This document shows, one piece after another, positions 52,831 through 62,541 of a stretch of DNA of 64,000 bases. The DNA lies in contig NZ_JASSYX010000002.1 of NCBI RefSeq assembly GCF_030244015.1, positions 806,001-870,000 on the forward strand, written 5' to 3'. The notes under the pieces were generated by a model. The model did no database searches. It saw only the letters and a list, made by a program, of their open reading frames with translations, and was not told the origin of the DNA. Each line of letters opens with the position of its first letter. The stretch's first letter is position 1. The translations under genes were made by a program, and so were the position numbers. Origin of the DNA: Pedobacter ginsengisoli (GTDB lineage: Bacteria > Bacteroidota > Bacteroidia > Sphingobacteriales > Sphingobacteriaceae).

Positions 52831-53508
52831 TTATTGACCGCCGCCCTGCATCGCTTTGATTTCATCCATCGTTTTCTCTTCATAGCCTTTAGGTATTTCT
52901 AAAGACAATGGTGCAATCTTTTCTTCTTTAAGGTTTTTTAATGTAAGTATAGATTTTACCCCATTCTGGAACATGGTGAATTTTACCAGCGTTCCTTTAA
53001 TATCCTTAAAGTCAGCTTCTTTATATCCTTCAGGAAGATCAAAGTCAGTGGTCGACCAGAGTTCATAGGCAGCACCATTGCTGTCTTTGTAGGTGTACTT
53101 TTCTGCGTTATAAATGCCTACTTTTTGTTTTTCGCCGGTTGCTTTAAAATCAGAGAATTTAGGAGCACCTTCTCTGCTTTTCTCCATATCCTCTTTGCTC
53201 ATCTTTACTGCAAACTGTTTTTGGGCGATAGGTACGTCTATCAGCAGCAACCCGGTTTTTGAGGTTTTATCGTCAATGATCTTGATCAGCGCAGGTCCCT
53301 GGCTCAATTCTACCTTCGACAGGTTGTCTTTAAACCTCACTACAGTTTCTTTTGGTAACATAGCAGCCATTGGCTCTTGTTCTGCTGTCAGCGAATACTC
53401 CATCCCATATGTAAGGGTGCCTTCAGTGATTTTTTTCTGAGCCTTGGCGATTATGGCCGCGCTGATTAAAATGGCAGTTAATACTCCGGTCTTGATTGAT
53501 TTAAACAT
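52831..53508 (-). CDS. Secreted protein, DUF4412-like
   Basis: 225 residues from the ATG chosen here; a longer frame to 53601 would run into the crotonase gene and lose the signal peptide at the start. It begins with a signal peptide (MFKSIKTGVLTAILISAAII, then AKAQ). The mature part is a beta-rich domain with KKITEGTLTYGMEY, a VVRFKDNLSKVELSQGP block and a late YELWSTTDFDLPEGY. This resembles DUF4412 in outline. Function unknown; it is 8 bp upstream of the LTA-synthase-like gene. Confidence 0.8.
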   Translation of the reverse strand: MFKSIKTGVLTAILISAAIIAKAQKKITEGTLTYGMEYSLTAEQEPMAAMLPKETVVRFKDNLSKVELSQGPALIKIIDDKTSKTGLLLIDVPIAQKQFAVKMSKEDMEKSREGAPKFSDFKATGEKQKVGIYNAEKYTYKDSNGAAYELWSTTDFDLPEGYKEADFKDIKGTLVKFTMFQNGVKSILTLKNLKEEKIAPLSLEIPKGYEEKTMDEIKAMQGGGQ

Positions 53509-53542
53509 GTTATGATTTTTTAAGTTGATCTGATTATAATGG

Positions 53543-54322
53543 TTACCACCGTAATTTTTCCTTTGATAAAAACGCACTGATGCCTTTTTTAAAATCCTCA
53601 CTGTCCCTTACCCTGGCATTGATCTGTACAGCCATAGAAAGGCTCTTTTCCAATCCCGGATTGGTGGTCAGGCCGATGAGCTGTTTTGTTACCATTAACG
53701 AGTTGGCTGAAGTTTCAGTACACAAATTTAATGCAAATTCTTTCGTTTTTAGATGAATGTCTGCTTTGTTTGTTACGTAGGTAATCAATCCATATTCCAA
53801 TGCTTTTTCGGCAGGGAAAAGTTCGCCACTGAGCAACAGCTTTTTTGCTATGGTTTCGCTGGTCTTGCGCATCAGAAAACAGGATACGATGGCAGGAACA
53901 AAACCAAGTTTGACTTCCGTATAGCCAAAACTGGCTTCGGGTACCGAAAAGATAATGTCACAAACAGTTGCCAGCCCACAGCCGCCAGCTATGGCATGGC
54001 CCTCAACCTGTGCGATCACGATCTTTGGCAGGTAGTATATCGTGGTAAACAAGCGTTTCAGGTTTTCAGAATCAGCAAGGTTCTCTTCAAACGTATTGTA
54101 CTGAAGCTGCTGCAGATAGGCAAGGTCGGCGCCTGCGCTGAAGGCCGGGCCATTTGCGTTTAAGATGACGACTTTTGCGTCATCGTCCTCAGAGGCCCTG
54201 ATAAAAGCTTCGGTAAGGAGGGATACCAGTTCCGGATTTAGGGCGTTCCGCTTCTCCGGCCTGTTTATTGTAATGGTAGCTATTCGTTCGGTGACAGTAT
54301 ATAAAACAAGGTTTTCAGTCAT
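53543..54322 (-). CDS. Enoyl-CoA hydratase/isomerase family protein
   Basis: 259 residues of the crotonase fold. The oxyanion-hole strands are AFSAGADLAYLQQ (about 57-69) and the AIAGGCGLATVCDI block (about 109-122); the Glu of FSVPEASFGYTEVKLG may be one of the catalytic pair. It could hydrate enoyl-CoA in fatty acid or branched-chain degradation; exact substrate unknown. It has its own TATGTTTG box. Confidence 0.9.
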   Translation of the reverse strand: MTENLVLYTVTERIATITINRPEKRNALNPELVSLLTEAFIRASEDDDAKVVILNANGPAFSAGADLAYLQQLQYNTFEENLADSENLKRLFTTIYYLPKIVIAQVEGHAIAGGCGLATVCDIIFSVPEASFGYTEVKLGFVPAIVSCFLMRKTSETIAKKLLLSGELFPAEKALEYGLITYVTNKADIHLKTKEFALNLCTETSANSLMVTKQLIGLTTNPGLEKSLSMAVQINARVRDSEDFKKGISAFLSKEKLRW

Positions 54323-54358
54323 TGCCGTTTGTATTTTTTTATCGAATTACTATGGGAT

Positions 54359-54366
54359 CAAACATA
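54359..54366 (-). promoter_or_regulatory. Putative -7 promoter box of the crotonase gene
   Basis: TATGTTTG on the minus strand, exact TAnnTTTG, 36 bp before the ATG at 54322. Confidence 0.5.
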
Positions 54367-54401
54367 AATAAAATTGTCTTTAATAAGGATTATTTGGAGG
54401 A

Positions 54402-56216
54402 TTAATCTTGCTTTAACAGAATCCAGTTTATTTTTTTAACTTGATGCTGATCAATTGCCGGTTTAATAAAATAATTGAAATCCTTTTCACCGGTTTTTTT
54501 TAAAGTAATCAGCGTTATTTCCTGTCCGGAAATGAGTCCCCGGATTATTTGATTGCGGATTTTAAATGCAATCACTTTTTTTTGTTTGAGTGCTGCTGCT
54601 TTCTTCGTCAGCAAAAGTGACTGAAAGCACAGCAGAAATACCAGCGATGTAAACAATGCGCGTTTGTTGTAATGCGAAAGCGCTAAAATAAATAGCCCAA
54701 TTGCGATACATAGCATCAGGAGTTCCGCTTTGCTGATCCAGATACCCGATATTGTTGCATGAGGCAATCCGGAAATTTTCAATAATCCGGCATTGGAAAA
54801 GTTGATCAGCCACTCAAAAGCCGGGCCGAGTGCTTCTATTCTGAAAATCAGCAGGAAGATGCCAAGATACATCAAAAGTGCCGCAGGCAGTAAAATAAAC
54901 AAGTTGCTGATTAGAAAATATACCGGAAACTGGTGAAAATAGTACACGCTCAAAGGATAAGTGATGAGCTGTGCCGCCAGGGAAATGGCCAGGGCACTCC
55001 ATAGTTTGTACAGCCATTTATTTTTAATATGCAGCCAGCCTTCTATTTTGGGTTGCAGCCATATTAAGCCCAAAACTGCCAGAAAGGAAAGCTGAAAACC
55101 TATATCCCAGATCAGGAATGGATTCCAGGCCAGTAGGATAAACGCTGTGAAGGCGATGATGTTGTAGCTGTTTGTTTTTTTGACAAAGGATTTGGCAATA
55201 ATAAATACTGATATCATGACGGCAGATCTTAAAACAGAGGGAGAGAGGCCTGTCAGCAGGGCATAAAACCACAGGAACGAAAGGATAAAGATCGTTTTGA
55301 CCAGCATAGACCAGCGTTTCCGGTCAAGGAACTGCAAAAGCCAGTTGAGGACTACATAGACAATTCCGACATGCATCCCGGAAACAGAAAGCACATGTAT
55401 GGTACCTGTCTTGGCATAAATATTCATGGTCTCCTGGCTCAGGTCAGATTTATAGCCAAGGATCAGTGTCGACGCAAATGCAAAAACATCATCCTTCTTA
55501 AGGACCTTTCTATAGAAATTTACCTGCTCCTTTCTAAGTTTCAAAGCAAAGGCGACAATTGGGTTTCCGGTGTCGCTCGTTATTTTAATTAAATCTGCCT
55601 GTTTGAGAAAGGCCTGGTGATAAATGTTCTGCATGGCAAGCCAGGATCTGTAGTCGAATTCCGAAGGATTGTAAGGTGGCTCGATTTCTTTGGGCTCTGC
55701 TTTAATGATCAGCTCATCGCCATAACTGAGGACAACAGGGCTGAGCGTATCGGCTTTAACAGCGACCATCAGGTTGCCTGAAACTGTTGTGGCTGCCGGC
55801 ACTTTATTTTCTAAAGATTGATTGTTTTCCGTATCATTATGTACGCTGACCACCAGAGATTTAAATCTTATAATGTTGTCTTTTGATTGAGGTTCGTTTA
55901 CGATCCTTATTTTTAGATATTGGAACCTCTTACCGGCAAAATAATCTGATCTAATAGACTGCTGGTGAAATACGCAGAAAAAGGCGCCAAAGGTAAACCA
56001 GAAGAAATAAAAAGCCAATCCTATTGTGCCTTTAAAGCGGTAGGCTTTCAATTTCAGGTAATATACATTTAAGCTGCCCAAGCTCAGAAGCAATAACAGA
56101 CAGATCAGCGCACAGGTCCAAAGTAATTGAATATAAGCAAATGGATAGCTGATGAGAATGCCCAATCCATAAGGGAGCAGGATTTTTACAAAAGGAATTT
56201 CGTGACTGTTCATCAA
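54402..56216 (-). CDS. ComEC/Rec2 family DNA channel protein without the lactamase domain
   Basis: 604 residues. An N-terminal membrane part and soluble OB-fold region (DUF4131-like, about 20-200), the Competence domain (about 220-490, with HVLSVSGMHVGIVY, the signature HxxxxSGxH, and ALLTGLSPSVLRS), then a short C-terminal tail (about 530-604). The C-terminal metallo-beta-lactamase nuclease domain of Bacillus ComEC is missing, as is usual in Bacteroidota. ComEC forms the channel that takes single-stranded DNA through the inner membrane. It overlaps the HHH-barrel gene by 4 bp. Confidence 0.92.
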   Translation of the reverse strand: MMNSHEIPFVKILLPYGLGILISYPFAYIQLLWTCALICLLLLLSLGSLNVYYLKLKAYRFKGTIGLAFYFFWFTFGAFFCVFHQQSIRSDYFAGKRFQYLKIRIVNEPQSKDNIIRFKSLVVSVHNDTENNQSLENKVPAATTVSGNLMVAVKADTLSPVVLSYGDELIIKAEPKEIEPPYNPSEFDYRSWLAMQNIYHQAFLKQADLIKITSDTGNPIVAFALKLRKEQVNFYRKVLKKDDVFAFASTLILGYKSDLSQETMNIYAKTGTIHVLSVSGMHVGIVYVVLNWLLQFLDRKRWSMLVKTIFILSFLWFYALLTGLSPSVLRSAVMISVFIIAKSFVKKTNSYNIIAFTAFILLAWNPFLIWDIGFQLSFLAVLGLIWLQPKIEGWLHIKNKWLYKLWSALAISLAAQLITYPLSVYYFHQFPVYFLISNLFILLPAALLMYLGIFLLIFRIEALGPAFEWLINFSNAGLLKISGLPHATISGIWISKAELLMLCIAIGLFILALSHYNKRALFTSLVFLLCFQSLLLTKKAAALKQKKVIAFKIRNQIIRGLISGQEITLITLKKTGEKDFNYFIKPAIDQHQVKKINWILLKQD

Positions 56217-58267
56217 AACTGGTACCTGAGCTGTATTCTAACATCCGACTTGCTTCGGCCATTGATCTCATCCAGGCCTGAGCCAATCGTTTCCATGTCC
56301 TGATACAAATAGACGGCGTACCTTGCCCAGACGTCCATTGACTTGATTAGCCTGTATCTGACATTCAGGTAAGCTCTAATGCCCTTACCATTGTAAGCCC
56401 CTGAGCTTGCCCCGTAAAGCACATTGTCTTCGTAAGCATAGATTCGGCTGTCATAAGACGGGGTGCGGAAATACGCAACGCGGACGTTCCCTGAAAGCAA
56501 ACCCCGGGCAGGCTTATAATCCGCATCCTGAAAGATCAGAAAACCATATTCATTATTCATTGCAGTCTCGGGGACCTGGCCTCCTTTCTGATAATTAGAC
56601 ATTTCCGCACGCTGATGAAGGTTAAATTCCTTATTGATCTGCCAGTTCCAGTCCAGTCTGAAGCTTTGTTTTTTTACCCTTTCCAGGTGTTGAAATTTAC
56701 TGCCTGCATCCGGATTTTGCTGCTTTACTTCTCTCTTGTACCTGATCAGTGCTTTAAATCTCTTGTTTGGTGTAAAGGCCGCTTGTCCGAGCAGCTCATA
56801 TCCTGAAGAAGCTGAATCTATCCTGTATTTTAACCACGGAAACCTGAAGTAATCACTATAAGCTGAAAATGTCCATCGTCCGGATGGCATATAATTCAGG
56901 CCTGTATAGATACCTTTTTCATTACTGATCTCTGTGGCTTCGCCTATACCACTGCCAAAAAAATTGTGGTAATCTCTATCATAATTTCTGTGCAGCACTA
57001 CGACCGATACTTTTGAAGATAAACTTGCCAGCGCCCCATTTACAAAGGCCCATCCGCTGTAGAGACTATGTGCCCATTCCCCATAAAAATAGATGTTTTT
57101 AAAAGTATAGTTGTAGTGAAACCCGGTATTGATCAGCTGTCTTCCTGTAAATCCGTATTTGTTGTACAGCTGAGTCCCTGTTACAAATTCATGCTGATAA
57201 TCGGATTTGTAACCAACCAGTCCTGCATTCAAATGATCCGCGGTGTATTGCAGCACCATGCCATAAACCAGCTGTTCCAGGCTTTTCTGATTTTTCAGCT
57301 CTGTTGCCGTTCTGTGCAGTCCGCTGATGTTTATATTTTGAAGTGTAGGATGCCCGTCAGACGGATATTTTACCGAGGCATCCAGTTTTCTGAATGAAAC
57401 AAAAGAAGTAAGGTCAAAATTAGGCGAGAGACCAACGGTGCTGGCTAGTCCGCGGAAAAAAGAGGCTTCGTTCGAAGAATTATAGGCCCGCAGGCCAATG
57501 TCTTTACTTGCTACCGAAGTCACATCCGGGCCTTTTCCAAAAGAAAAGCCTGACCATAGGGTCAATCCTTGTCCAAATTGGAGACTATAGTCTCCAATAA
57601 CCAATTTTTTAACCCTTCCCGGTGTACGAAAAGAAATGTGGAAGGACAGGTGGTCTGCTCCGGACTTTTTTCTAAAGAGGTATTCTCCGGCATCTTTTTC
57701 AGTAACAAGTGCTGCGGATAGGAAATCATCGTAATTGTACTTATATCTTAGCAATAGCTTGTCCGGCGTGCCCAGGTACCTGCTTCCCGGCAAATCGGTA
57801 AATCCTTTTTGTGTTTCCAGGATCCGTCCGTATCTGAGGATCAGGTCGTGGCTGCCTTTTGCATAGAGGTCCGGTAAATTCAGCCCGGAAATGCCTGAGG
57901 GTATACCTGTGGTGATAAACGGAAGCATCCGGTTTATCGTTTGCAGGTCAAAGCCGTCTATCGCCTGAAGCTCCAGCACGTCAGCCAGCCTGCCTGTATT
58001 GCTGATGTGTTCGATGAGATTACTGATCTGCAGGGGCGACAAAAATACCAGTTCTTTTAACTGTGCCGGGCTGGCTTTATTCAGATCTATAGGGTGCTTG
58101 AGATGATAGTTCAGGCGCTCGCTCAGTTCGGACAAGTCGTAATCATCCGCCAGGTTCTCTGCCAGACTTTCAATAATGTCTTTTACCGGGTCGTGGTCCT
58201 GCGCTTGCAGACCGACAACCCATAACGTTAAAACGCTGATGACAATGAACCGGGCTCTTTTTGACAT
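56213..58267 (-). CDS. Helix-hairpin-helix protein with C-terminal outer-membrane barrel
   Basis: 684 residues from the ATG chosen here (an upstream TTG is less likely). Signal peptide to about 23 (VVGLQAQ). Then two ComEA-like helix-hairpin-helix units: IDLNKASPAQLKELVFLSPL at about 60-79 and LADVLELQAIDGFDLQTIN at about 94-112. The rest (about 140-684) is a series of amphipathic strands ending in RIQLRYQF, with an aromatic last residue, as in an outer-membrane barrel. HHH motifs bind DNA without sequence preference. It overlaps the ComEC gene, so the two are translated together. Confidence 0.88.
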   Translation of the reverse strand: MSKRARFIVISVLTLWVVGLQAQDHDPVKDIIESLAENLADDYDLSELSERLNYHLKHPIDLNKASPAQLKELVFLSPLQISNLIEHISNTGRLADVLELQAIDGFDLQTINRMLPFITTGIPSGISGLNLPDLYAKGSHDLILRYGRILETQKGFTDLPGSRYLGTPDKLLLRYKYNYDDFLSAALVTEKDAGEYLFRKKSGADHLSFHISFRTPGRVKKLVIGDYSLQFGQGLTLWSGFSFGKGPDVTSVASKDIGLRAYNSSNEASFFRGLASTVGLSPNFDLTSFVSFRKLDASVKYPSDGHPTLQNINISGLHRTATELKNQKSLEQLVYGMVLQYTADHLNAGLVGYKSDYQHEFVTGTQLYNKYGFTGRQLINTGFHYNYTFKNIYFYGEWAHSLYSGWAFVNGALASLSSKVSVVVLHRNYDRDYHNFFGSGIGEATEISNEKGIYTGLNYMPSGRWTFSAYSDYFRFPWLKYRIDSASSGYELLGQAAFTPNKRFKALIRYKREVKQQNPDAGSKFQHLERVKKQSFRLDWNWQINKEFNLHQRAEMSNYQKGGQVPETAMNNEYGFLIFQDADYKPARGLLSGNVRVAYFRTPSYDSRIYAYEDNVLYGASSGAYNGKGIRAYLNVRYRLIKSMDVWARYAVYLYQDMETIGSGLDEINGRSKSDVRIQLRYQF

Positions 58268-58378
58268 AAATTTGCCAAAGAGCTGCAATTTTCAGCAAAT
58301 AAGTAATTAATTATCCGGTTAAGTTAAAACATGCTGATTATCAGAGGGGATAATGTTTGCTGATTCAACGAATAACGC

Positions 58379-58714
58379 CTAGATCTCCTCGTTGAGCTTC
58401 AATAAAAAGTCTTTCAGTTTCTCCAGTGAGGCGATGATCTTTTGATTTTCCTTTACTTCGCCGCTGTTGTTTTTCAGGTGTTCTTTGGCACCCTTCAACG
58501 TAAAGCCCTTATCATTCACCAGATGAAAGATCATTTTCAGGTTTTCTATGTCCTCCGGCGTGAACAGGCGATTGCCTTTTTTGTTCTTTTTGGGCTGCAG
58601 CACATCAAATTCCTTTTCATAAAATCTGATCTGCGATGCATTCACACCAAACATTTCGGTCACTTCACCCATCGTGAAGTACATTTTATTGATTTCCCGT
58701 TCTTTGTAAGGCAT
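58379..58714 (-). CDS. MerR family transcriptional regulator
   Basis: 111 residues. The winged helix-turn-helix (about 12-80) has FTMGEVTEMFGVNASQIRFYE and GNRLFTPEDIENLKMI, typical of MerR. The C-terminal helix is short and has no metal-binding Cys, so the ligand is not a metal as in classical MerR. It has a TAAGTTTG box 47 bp upstream and sits alone between the HHH-barrel gene and alaS. Confidence 0.92.
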   Translation of the reverse strand: MPYKEREINKMYFTMGEVTEMFGVNASQIRFYEKEFDVLQPKKNKKGNRLFTPEDIENLKMIFHLVNDKGFTLKGAKEHLKNNSGEVKENQKIIASLEKLKDFLLKLNEEI

Positions 58715-58760
58715 AATTAGGGTTGATTGTTAGTGTCTTATGGCTTTTATTTAAAGTATT

Positions 58761-58768
58761 CAAACTTA
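58761..58768 (-). promoter_or_regulatory. Putative -7 promoter box of the merR-like gene
   Basis: TAAGTTTG on the minus strand, exact TAnnTTTG, 46 bp before the ATG at 58714. No clear -33 box. Confidence 0.5.
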
Positions 58769-58899
58769 GATAAAGTTATGCAAGTATTAATGATCCGGAA
58801 TAAAAATATTTCATATTTCCCCGCAAATAACTTTAGCACAAGCCAATAAATGTATCATTTTATGTAAGTCCATCTTAGCGGATTAATCCAATAATATGC

Positions 58900-58907
58900 T
58901 AATTTTG
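58900..58907 (+). promoter_or_regulatory. Putative -7 promoter box of alaS
   Basis: TAATTTTG, exact TAnnTTTG, 20 bp before the ATG at 58928. A weak TTAG stands at the -33 position. Confidence 0.55.
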
Positions 58908-58927
58908 TTGCACTAATCAAGATAAAG

Positions 58928-61639
58928 ATGACAGCTAAGGAAATCAGACAGGCGTACTTAAAATTTTTTGAATCCAAACAACACCACATTGTTTCATCAG
59001 CACCTATTGTCGTTAAAAACGACCCTACGCTCATGTTTACCAATGCAGGAATGAATCAGTTCAAAGACCTGTTCCTCGGCGAAGCCCCTGTTAAATATCC
59101 GAGAGTGACCGATACGCAGCGCTGTCTGCGGGTATCGGGCAAGCACAATGACCTCGAAGAAGTAGGAATAGACACCTACCACCACACCATGTTTGAAATG
59201 CTGGGCAACTGGAGCTTTGGTGACTATTTCAAGAAAGAAGCCATTGCATGGAGCTGGGAATTGCTGACTGAAGTCTATAAAATCCCTAAAGACAAGTTAT
59301 ACGTATCCATCTTTGAGGGAGATGATAAAGAAGGTTTGCCGAGAGATACGGAAGCTTTTGAACTTTGGAAACAATATGTGCCTGAAGACCGCATCATCCT
59401 TGGTAATAAGAAAGACAATTTCTGGGAAATGGGCGATACAGGCCCCTGCGGACCTTGTTCAGAGATTCATGTAGATTGTCGCCCGGACAATGAGCGTGCA
59501 CAAATAGAAGGCAAATCACTGGTCAATGCCGATCATCCGCAGGTGATCGAGATCTGGAACAATGTATTTATGCAGTTCAACCGGCTTAAAGATGGTTCAT
59601 TGCAGCCGCTGCCTGCTCAGCATGTGGATACAGGTATGGGATTTGAACGCCTGGTCAGGGTCTTGCAAGGCAAATCGTCCAATTACGATACTGATGTTTT
59701 CCAGCCGCTGATCCAGTTTATAGCTCAGCATGCCGGTGTTGCTTATGGTGCTGATGAGAAAACAGACATTGCCATGCGGGTGATGGCAGATCACATCCGT
59801 GCCATTTCATTTGTCATTGCAGACGGGCAGCTGCCATCTAATAATAAGGCTGGTTATGTGATCCGAAGAATTCTGCGTCGCGCAGTACGCTATGCCTATA
59901 CCTTTTTGAACCTTAAAGAACCATTTTTAAACCAGCTGGTGCCTGTACTGGCCAGACAGTTTGAAGGGGTGTTTGAAGAACTTGCGCTTCAGCAGGATTT
60001 TGTACAAAAGGTCGTTTTGGAAGAGGAGGTCTCTTTCTTAAGAACTTTAGCTACAGGTATCCAGCGCTTTGATAATTACACTAAAAAGCAGGCTGAGCTG
60101 CTGATGGCGGAGAATGCCATTGAACTGGAAAAATCTTTTGAAGACCAATGGGTTTACAGCATTTTAAAAGATCAGATGGTGATCTCCGGAGAGTTCGCCT
60201 TTGAGCTTCAGGATACCTATGGCTTTCCGATTGACCTTACCGAACTGATGGCGCGGGAGAAGCGCTGGTTTGTAGATATGGACGAATATGGCAAAGCTTT
60301 GCTCAAACAAAAAGAGCGCTCCAGAGCAGCTACAGCCATCGACACAGGAGACTGGATCCTGGTAAACCCTGAACTGGAAGTGGAATTTGTGGGTTACGAT
60401 GACGTAGAAGCCGAAACAGAGATTATAAAATACCGTAAGGTAATTGCCAAAGGTAAAGAACAATACCAGATCGTGCTCAGCAAAACTCCTTTCTATGCTG
60501 AAAGCGGAGGTCAGGTAGGAGATACCGGCCGCCTTGAAGACCATAGCCGGCTTTTCTTTGTGGAGATCACCGATACTAAAAAGGAGAACGGAGTTATCGT
60601 TCACTATGCAGATACCCTTCCCGGTGATGTAGAGGGGCTATTCTGGGCAGTGATTGACGAAGACAAACGCATGCTTTCGCAGGATAACCATACCGCAACG
60701 CACTTATTGCACGCAGCCCTGAAGAAAGTGCTGGGCAATCATGTAAACCAGAAAGGTTCATTGGTCAATCCGGATTATCTGCGTTTTGACTTTTCTCATT
60801 TCGCTAAAGTAACAGATGAAGAACTCGCTAAAATAGAGCATCTGGTCAATCAAAAGGTAAGGGAAAATATTCCATTGAAAGAACAGCGGTACGTACCTTA
60901 CGATCAGGCCATTTCAAGCGGTGTGACGGCTTTGTTCGGAGAAAAATATGGTGATCTGGTGCGGGTCATCACTTTTGATGATCATTACTCAAAGGAGCTT
61001 TGCGGGGGTACCCACGTACAGGCGACCGGACAGATTGGTTATTTTAAAATCACGTCAGAAAGTGCTGTAGCGGCAGGAGTAAGGCGTATAGAGGCCATTA
61101 CAGCAGATAAAGCTGAAGCTTTCATTCTCGATCAGAACAGGGAACTTAATGAACTGAGAGCGCTGTTAAAGGGCAATAAGGATTTGAGTACTGCTGTTGC
61201 AGCCTTAATAGAAGAAAATAACAGACTAAAGAAAGATGCTGAAAAAGCTGTAACAGAGCATTCTGCCAATCTTAAACATGAGATTGTGCACCACATCAAA
61301 ACCGTTAACGGGATTAACATGATCACTACACATGTGGATCTGCCAAATGCAGATGCAGTAAAGAACCTGGCTTATGCAGTTAAGGAGCTTGTAGATGAGC
61401 TGTTCCTGGTGTTTACGACATTAATTGACGATAAACCAGGTATTACGGTCATGGTTTCAGAGGATCTGGTGAAGGATAAAGGTTTAAACGCATCTAACAT
61501 TGTAAGGGAACTGGCGAAAGAAATCCAGGGCGGTGGTGGCGGACAGCCGTTTTATGCCACAGCCGGAGGTAAAAATAAAGATGGGCTTAAAGCCGTGCTT
61601 GCAAAGGCCGAGGCATTGATCGATGGACTGCCGCAATAG
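58928..61639 (+). CDS. alaS: Alanyl-tRNA synthetase
   Basis: 903 residues. Class II catalytic start (APIVVKNDPTLMFTNAGMNQ), the DTYHHTMFEMLGNWSFGDYF block, the GPCGPCSE zinc-like loop of the aminoacylation domain, the editing domain metal site HTATH and later CGGTH (in ELCGGTHV), and the C-Ala domain with GGGGGQP. It charges tRNA-Ala and clears mischarged Ser/Gly. Length is a little above the E. coli enzyme. It converges with the acetyltransferase gene, with no gap. Confidence 0.97.
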   Translation: MTAKEIRQAYLKFFESKQHHIVSSAPIVVKNDPTLMFTNAGMNQFKDLFLGEAPVKYPRVTDTQRCLRVSGKHNDLEEVGIDTYHHTMFEMLGNWSFGDYFKKEAIAWSWELLTEVYKIPKDKLYVSIFEGDDKEGLPRDTEAFELWKQYVPEDRIILGNKKDNFWEMGDTGPCGPCSEIHVDCRPDNERAQIEGKSLVNADHPQVIEIWNNVFMQFNRLKDGSLQPLPAQHVDTGMGFERLVRVLQGKSSNYDTDVFQPLIQFIAQHAGVAYGADEKTDIAMRVMADHIRAISFVIADGQLPSNNKAGYVIRRILRRAVRYAYTFLNLKEPFLNQLVPVLARQFEGVFEELALQQDFVQKVVLEEEVSFLRTLATGIQRFDNYTKKQAELLMAENAIELEKSFEDQWVYSILKDQMVISGEFAFELQDTYGFPIDLTELMAREKRWFVDMDEYGKALLKQKERSRAATAIDTGDWILVNPELEVEFVGYDDVEAETEIIKYRKVIAKGKEQYQIVLSKTPFYAESGGQVGDTGRLEDHSRLFFVEITDTKKENGVIVHYADTLPGDVEGLFWAVIDEDKRMLSQDNHTATHLLHAALKKVLGNHVNQKGSLVNPDYLRFDFSHFAKVTDEELAKIEHLVNQKVRENIPLKEQRYVPYDQAISSGVTALFGEKYGDLVRVITFDDHYSKELCGGTHVQATGQIGYFKITSESAVAAGVRRIEAITADKAEAFILDQNRELNELRALLKGNKDLSTAVAALIEENNRLKKDAEKAVTEHSANLKHEIVHHIKTVNGINMITTHVDLPNADAVKNLAYAVKELVDELFLVFTTLIDDKPGITVMVSEDLVKDKGLNASNIVRELAKEIQGGGGGQPFYATAGGKNKDGLKAVLAKAEALIDGLPQ

Positions 61640-62188
61640 CTAATTTCTTTCCCGGTCTAACACAAATGTGAGCAGACCTGCCACATTTGTGTGTTCATTT
61701 TTATGATCATGATCTGCGGGTTTAAAGCCCAGCTTCTCCAGGAGTTTGACAGAGGCCACATTTGCTTCTGAAGGAAAGGCAGTAATGCTTTTTGCGCCCA
61801 TTTCATCAAATCCGAAATTGGTCACACATCTAATAGCCTCTGCTGCAATGCCTTTACCCCTAAATTCAGGCAGCAATTCATAGCCGATTTCAACTGTTTC
61901 CTGTGGGATGTCAAAGTTCCATAAGCAGATCGTACCGATCAGCGCCGGATCCTCTTTAAAAGAGATTGCCCAATACATAGATACATTTTCAGACACCAGT
62001 TTTTCAATCTTATGGATATGGGCAATTGCATCATCAATACTGGAAGCAGGTACTATACCTGTCAATACAGCTACTTCTAAATCTGAGCGCAGCCTATAGA
62101 TCTCAGGAGCGTCACTCAGGACCAGCCTTCTGAGTTTCAGGCGATCTGTTTCTAATACCGGGAATACGGAAAAATCAGGTGCTTTCAT
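61640..62188 (-). CDS. GNAT family N-acetyltransferase (RimJ/RimL type)
   Basis: 182 residues. LETDRLKLRRLVLSDAPEIYRL start, GTICLWNFD strand, the acetyl-CoA loop ELLPEFRGKGIAAEAIR (Q/RxxGxG/A as RGKGIA), and the NVASVKLLEKLGFK end, all of the RimJ/RimL-like acetyltransferases. Substrate unknown: ribosomal protein, amino acid or small molecule. The start overlaps the preceding gene's stop by 4 bp. Confidence 0.93.
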   Translation of the reverse strand: MKAPDFSVFPVLETDRLKLRRLVLSDAPEIYRLRSDLEVAVLTGIVPASSIDDAIAHIHKIEKLVSENVSMYWAISFKEDPALIGTICLWNFDIPQETVEIGYELLPEFRGKGIAAEAIRCVTNFGFDEMGAKSITAFPSEANVASVKLLEKLGFKPADHDHKNEHTNVAGLLTFVLDRERN

Positions 62189-62493
62189 CTGGCTGGACTT
62201 GATAATGGCACTTCAAGATAATGCTCTACTATTGGAAAAGGATCGTAATAATTGTGCAGCAGCGCCTTCCAATCTTTGTAAACGGCTGATTCCCTGAAAC
62301 CAACTGTATGCGCTTCCATCGTTTCCCACTCAACCAGCAGTATGTATTTATGATCAACTTCAACACACTTTTGGAGGGTATGACGAATATAACCGTCAAT
62401 GGAACTGATGTATTGACCAGCTACTTTAAAATCAGCCTCAAACTGATCAGCCAGGCCGGTTCTAATGTATAGGATAGCAACTTCTAATACCAT
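62185..62493 (-). CDS. Antibiotic biosynthesis monooxygenase (ABM) fold protein
   Basis: 102 residues from the ATG chosen here; an upstream start at 62523 is less likely. The ABM ferredoxin-like fold is marked by VLEVAILYIRTGLADQFEADF, the SSIDGYIRHTLQKCVE strand, YILLVEWETMEAH and FRESAVYKDWKALLH. The family covers small heme- or quinone-related oxygenases and stress proteins; the role here is unknown. It overlaps the acetyltransferase gene by 4 bp and follows gap by 48 bp. Confidence 0.87.
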   Translation of the reverse strand: MVLEVAILYIRTGLADQFEADFKVAGQYISSIDGYIRHTLQKCVEVDHKYILLVEWETMEAHTVGFRESAVYKDWKALLHNYYDPFPIVEHYLEVPLSSPAR

Positions 62494-62541
62494 AATCTCT
62501 TTGCTTTTAGCCAAACTTAGCAAAAAATGGCAGACTATTTA

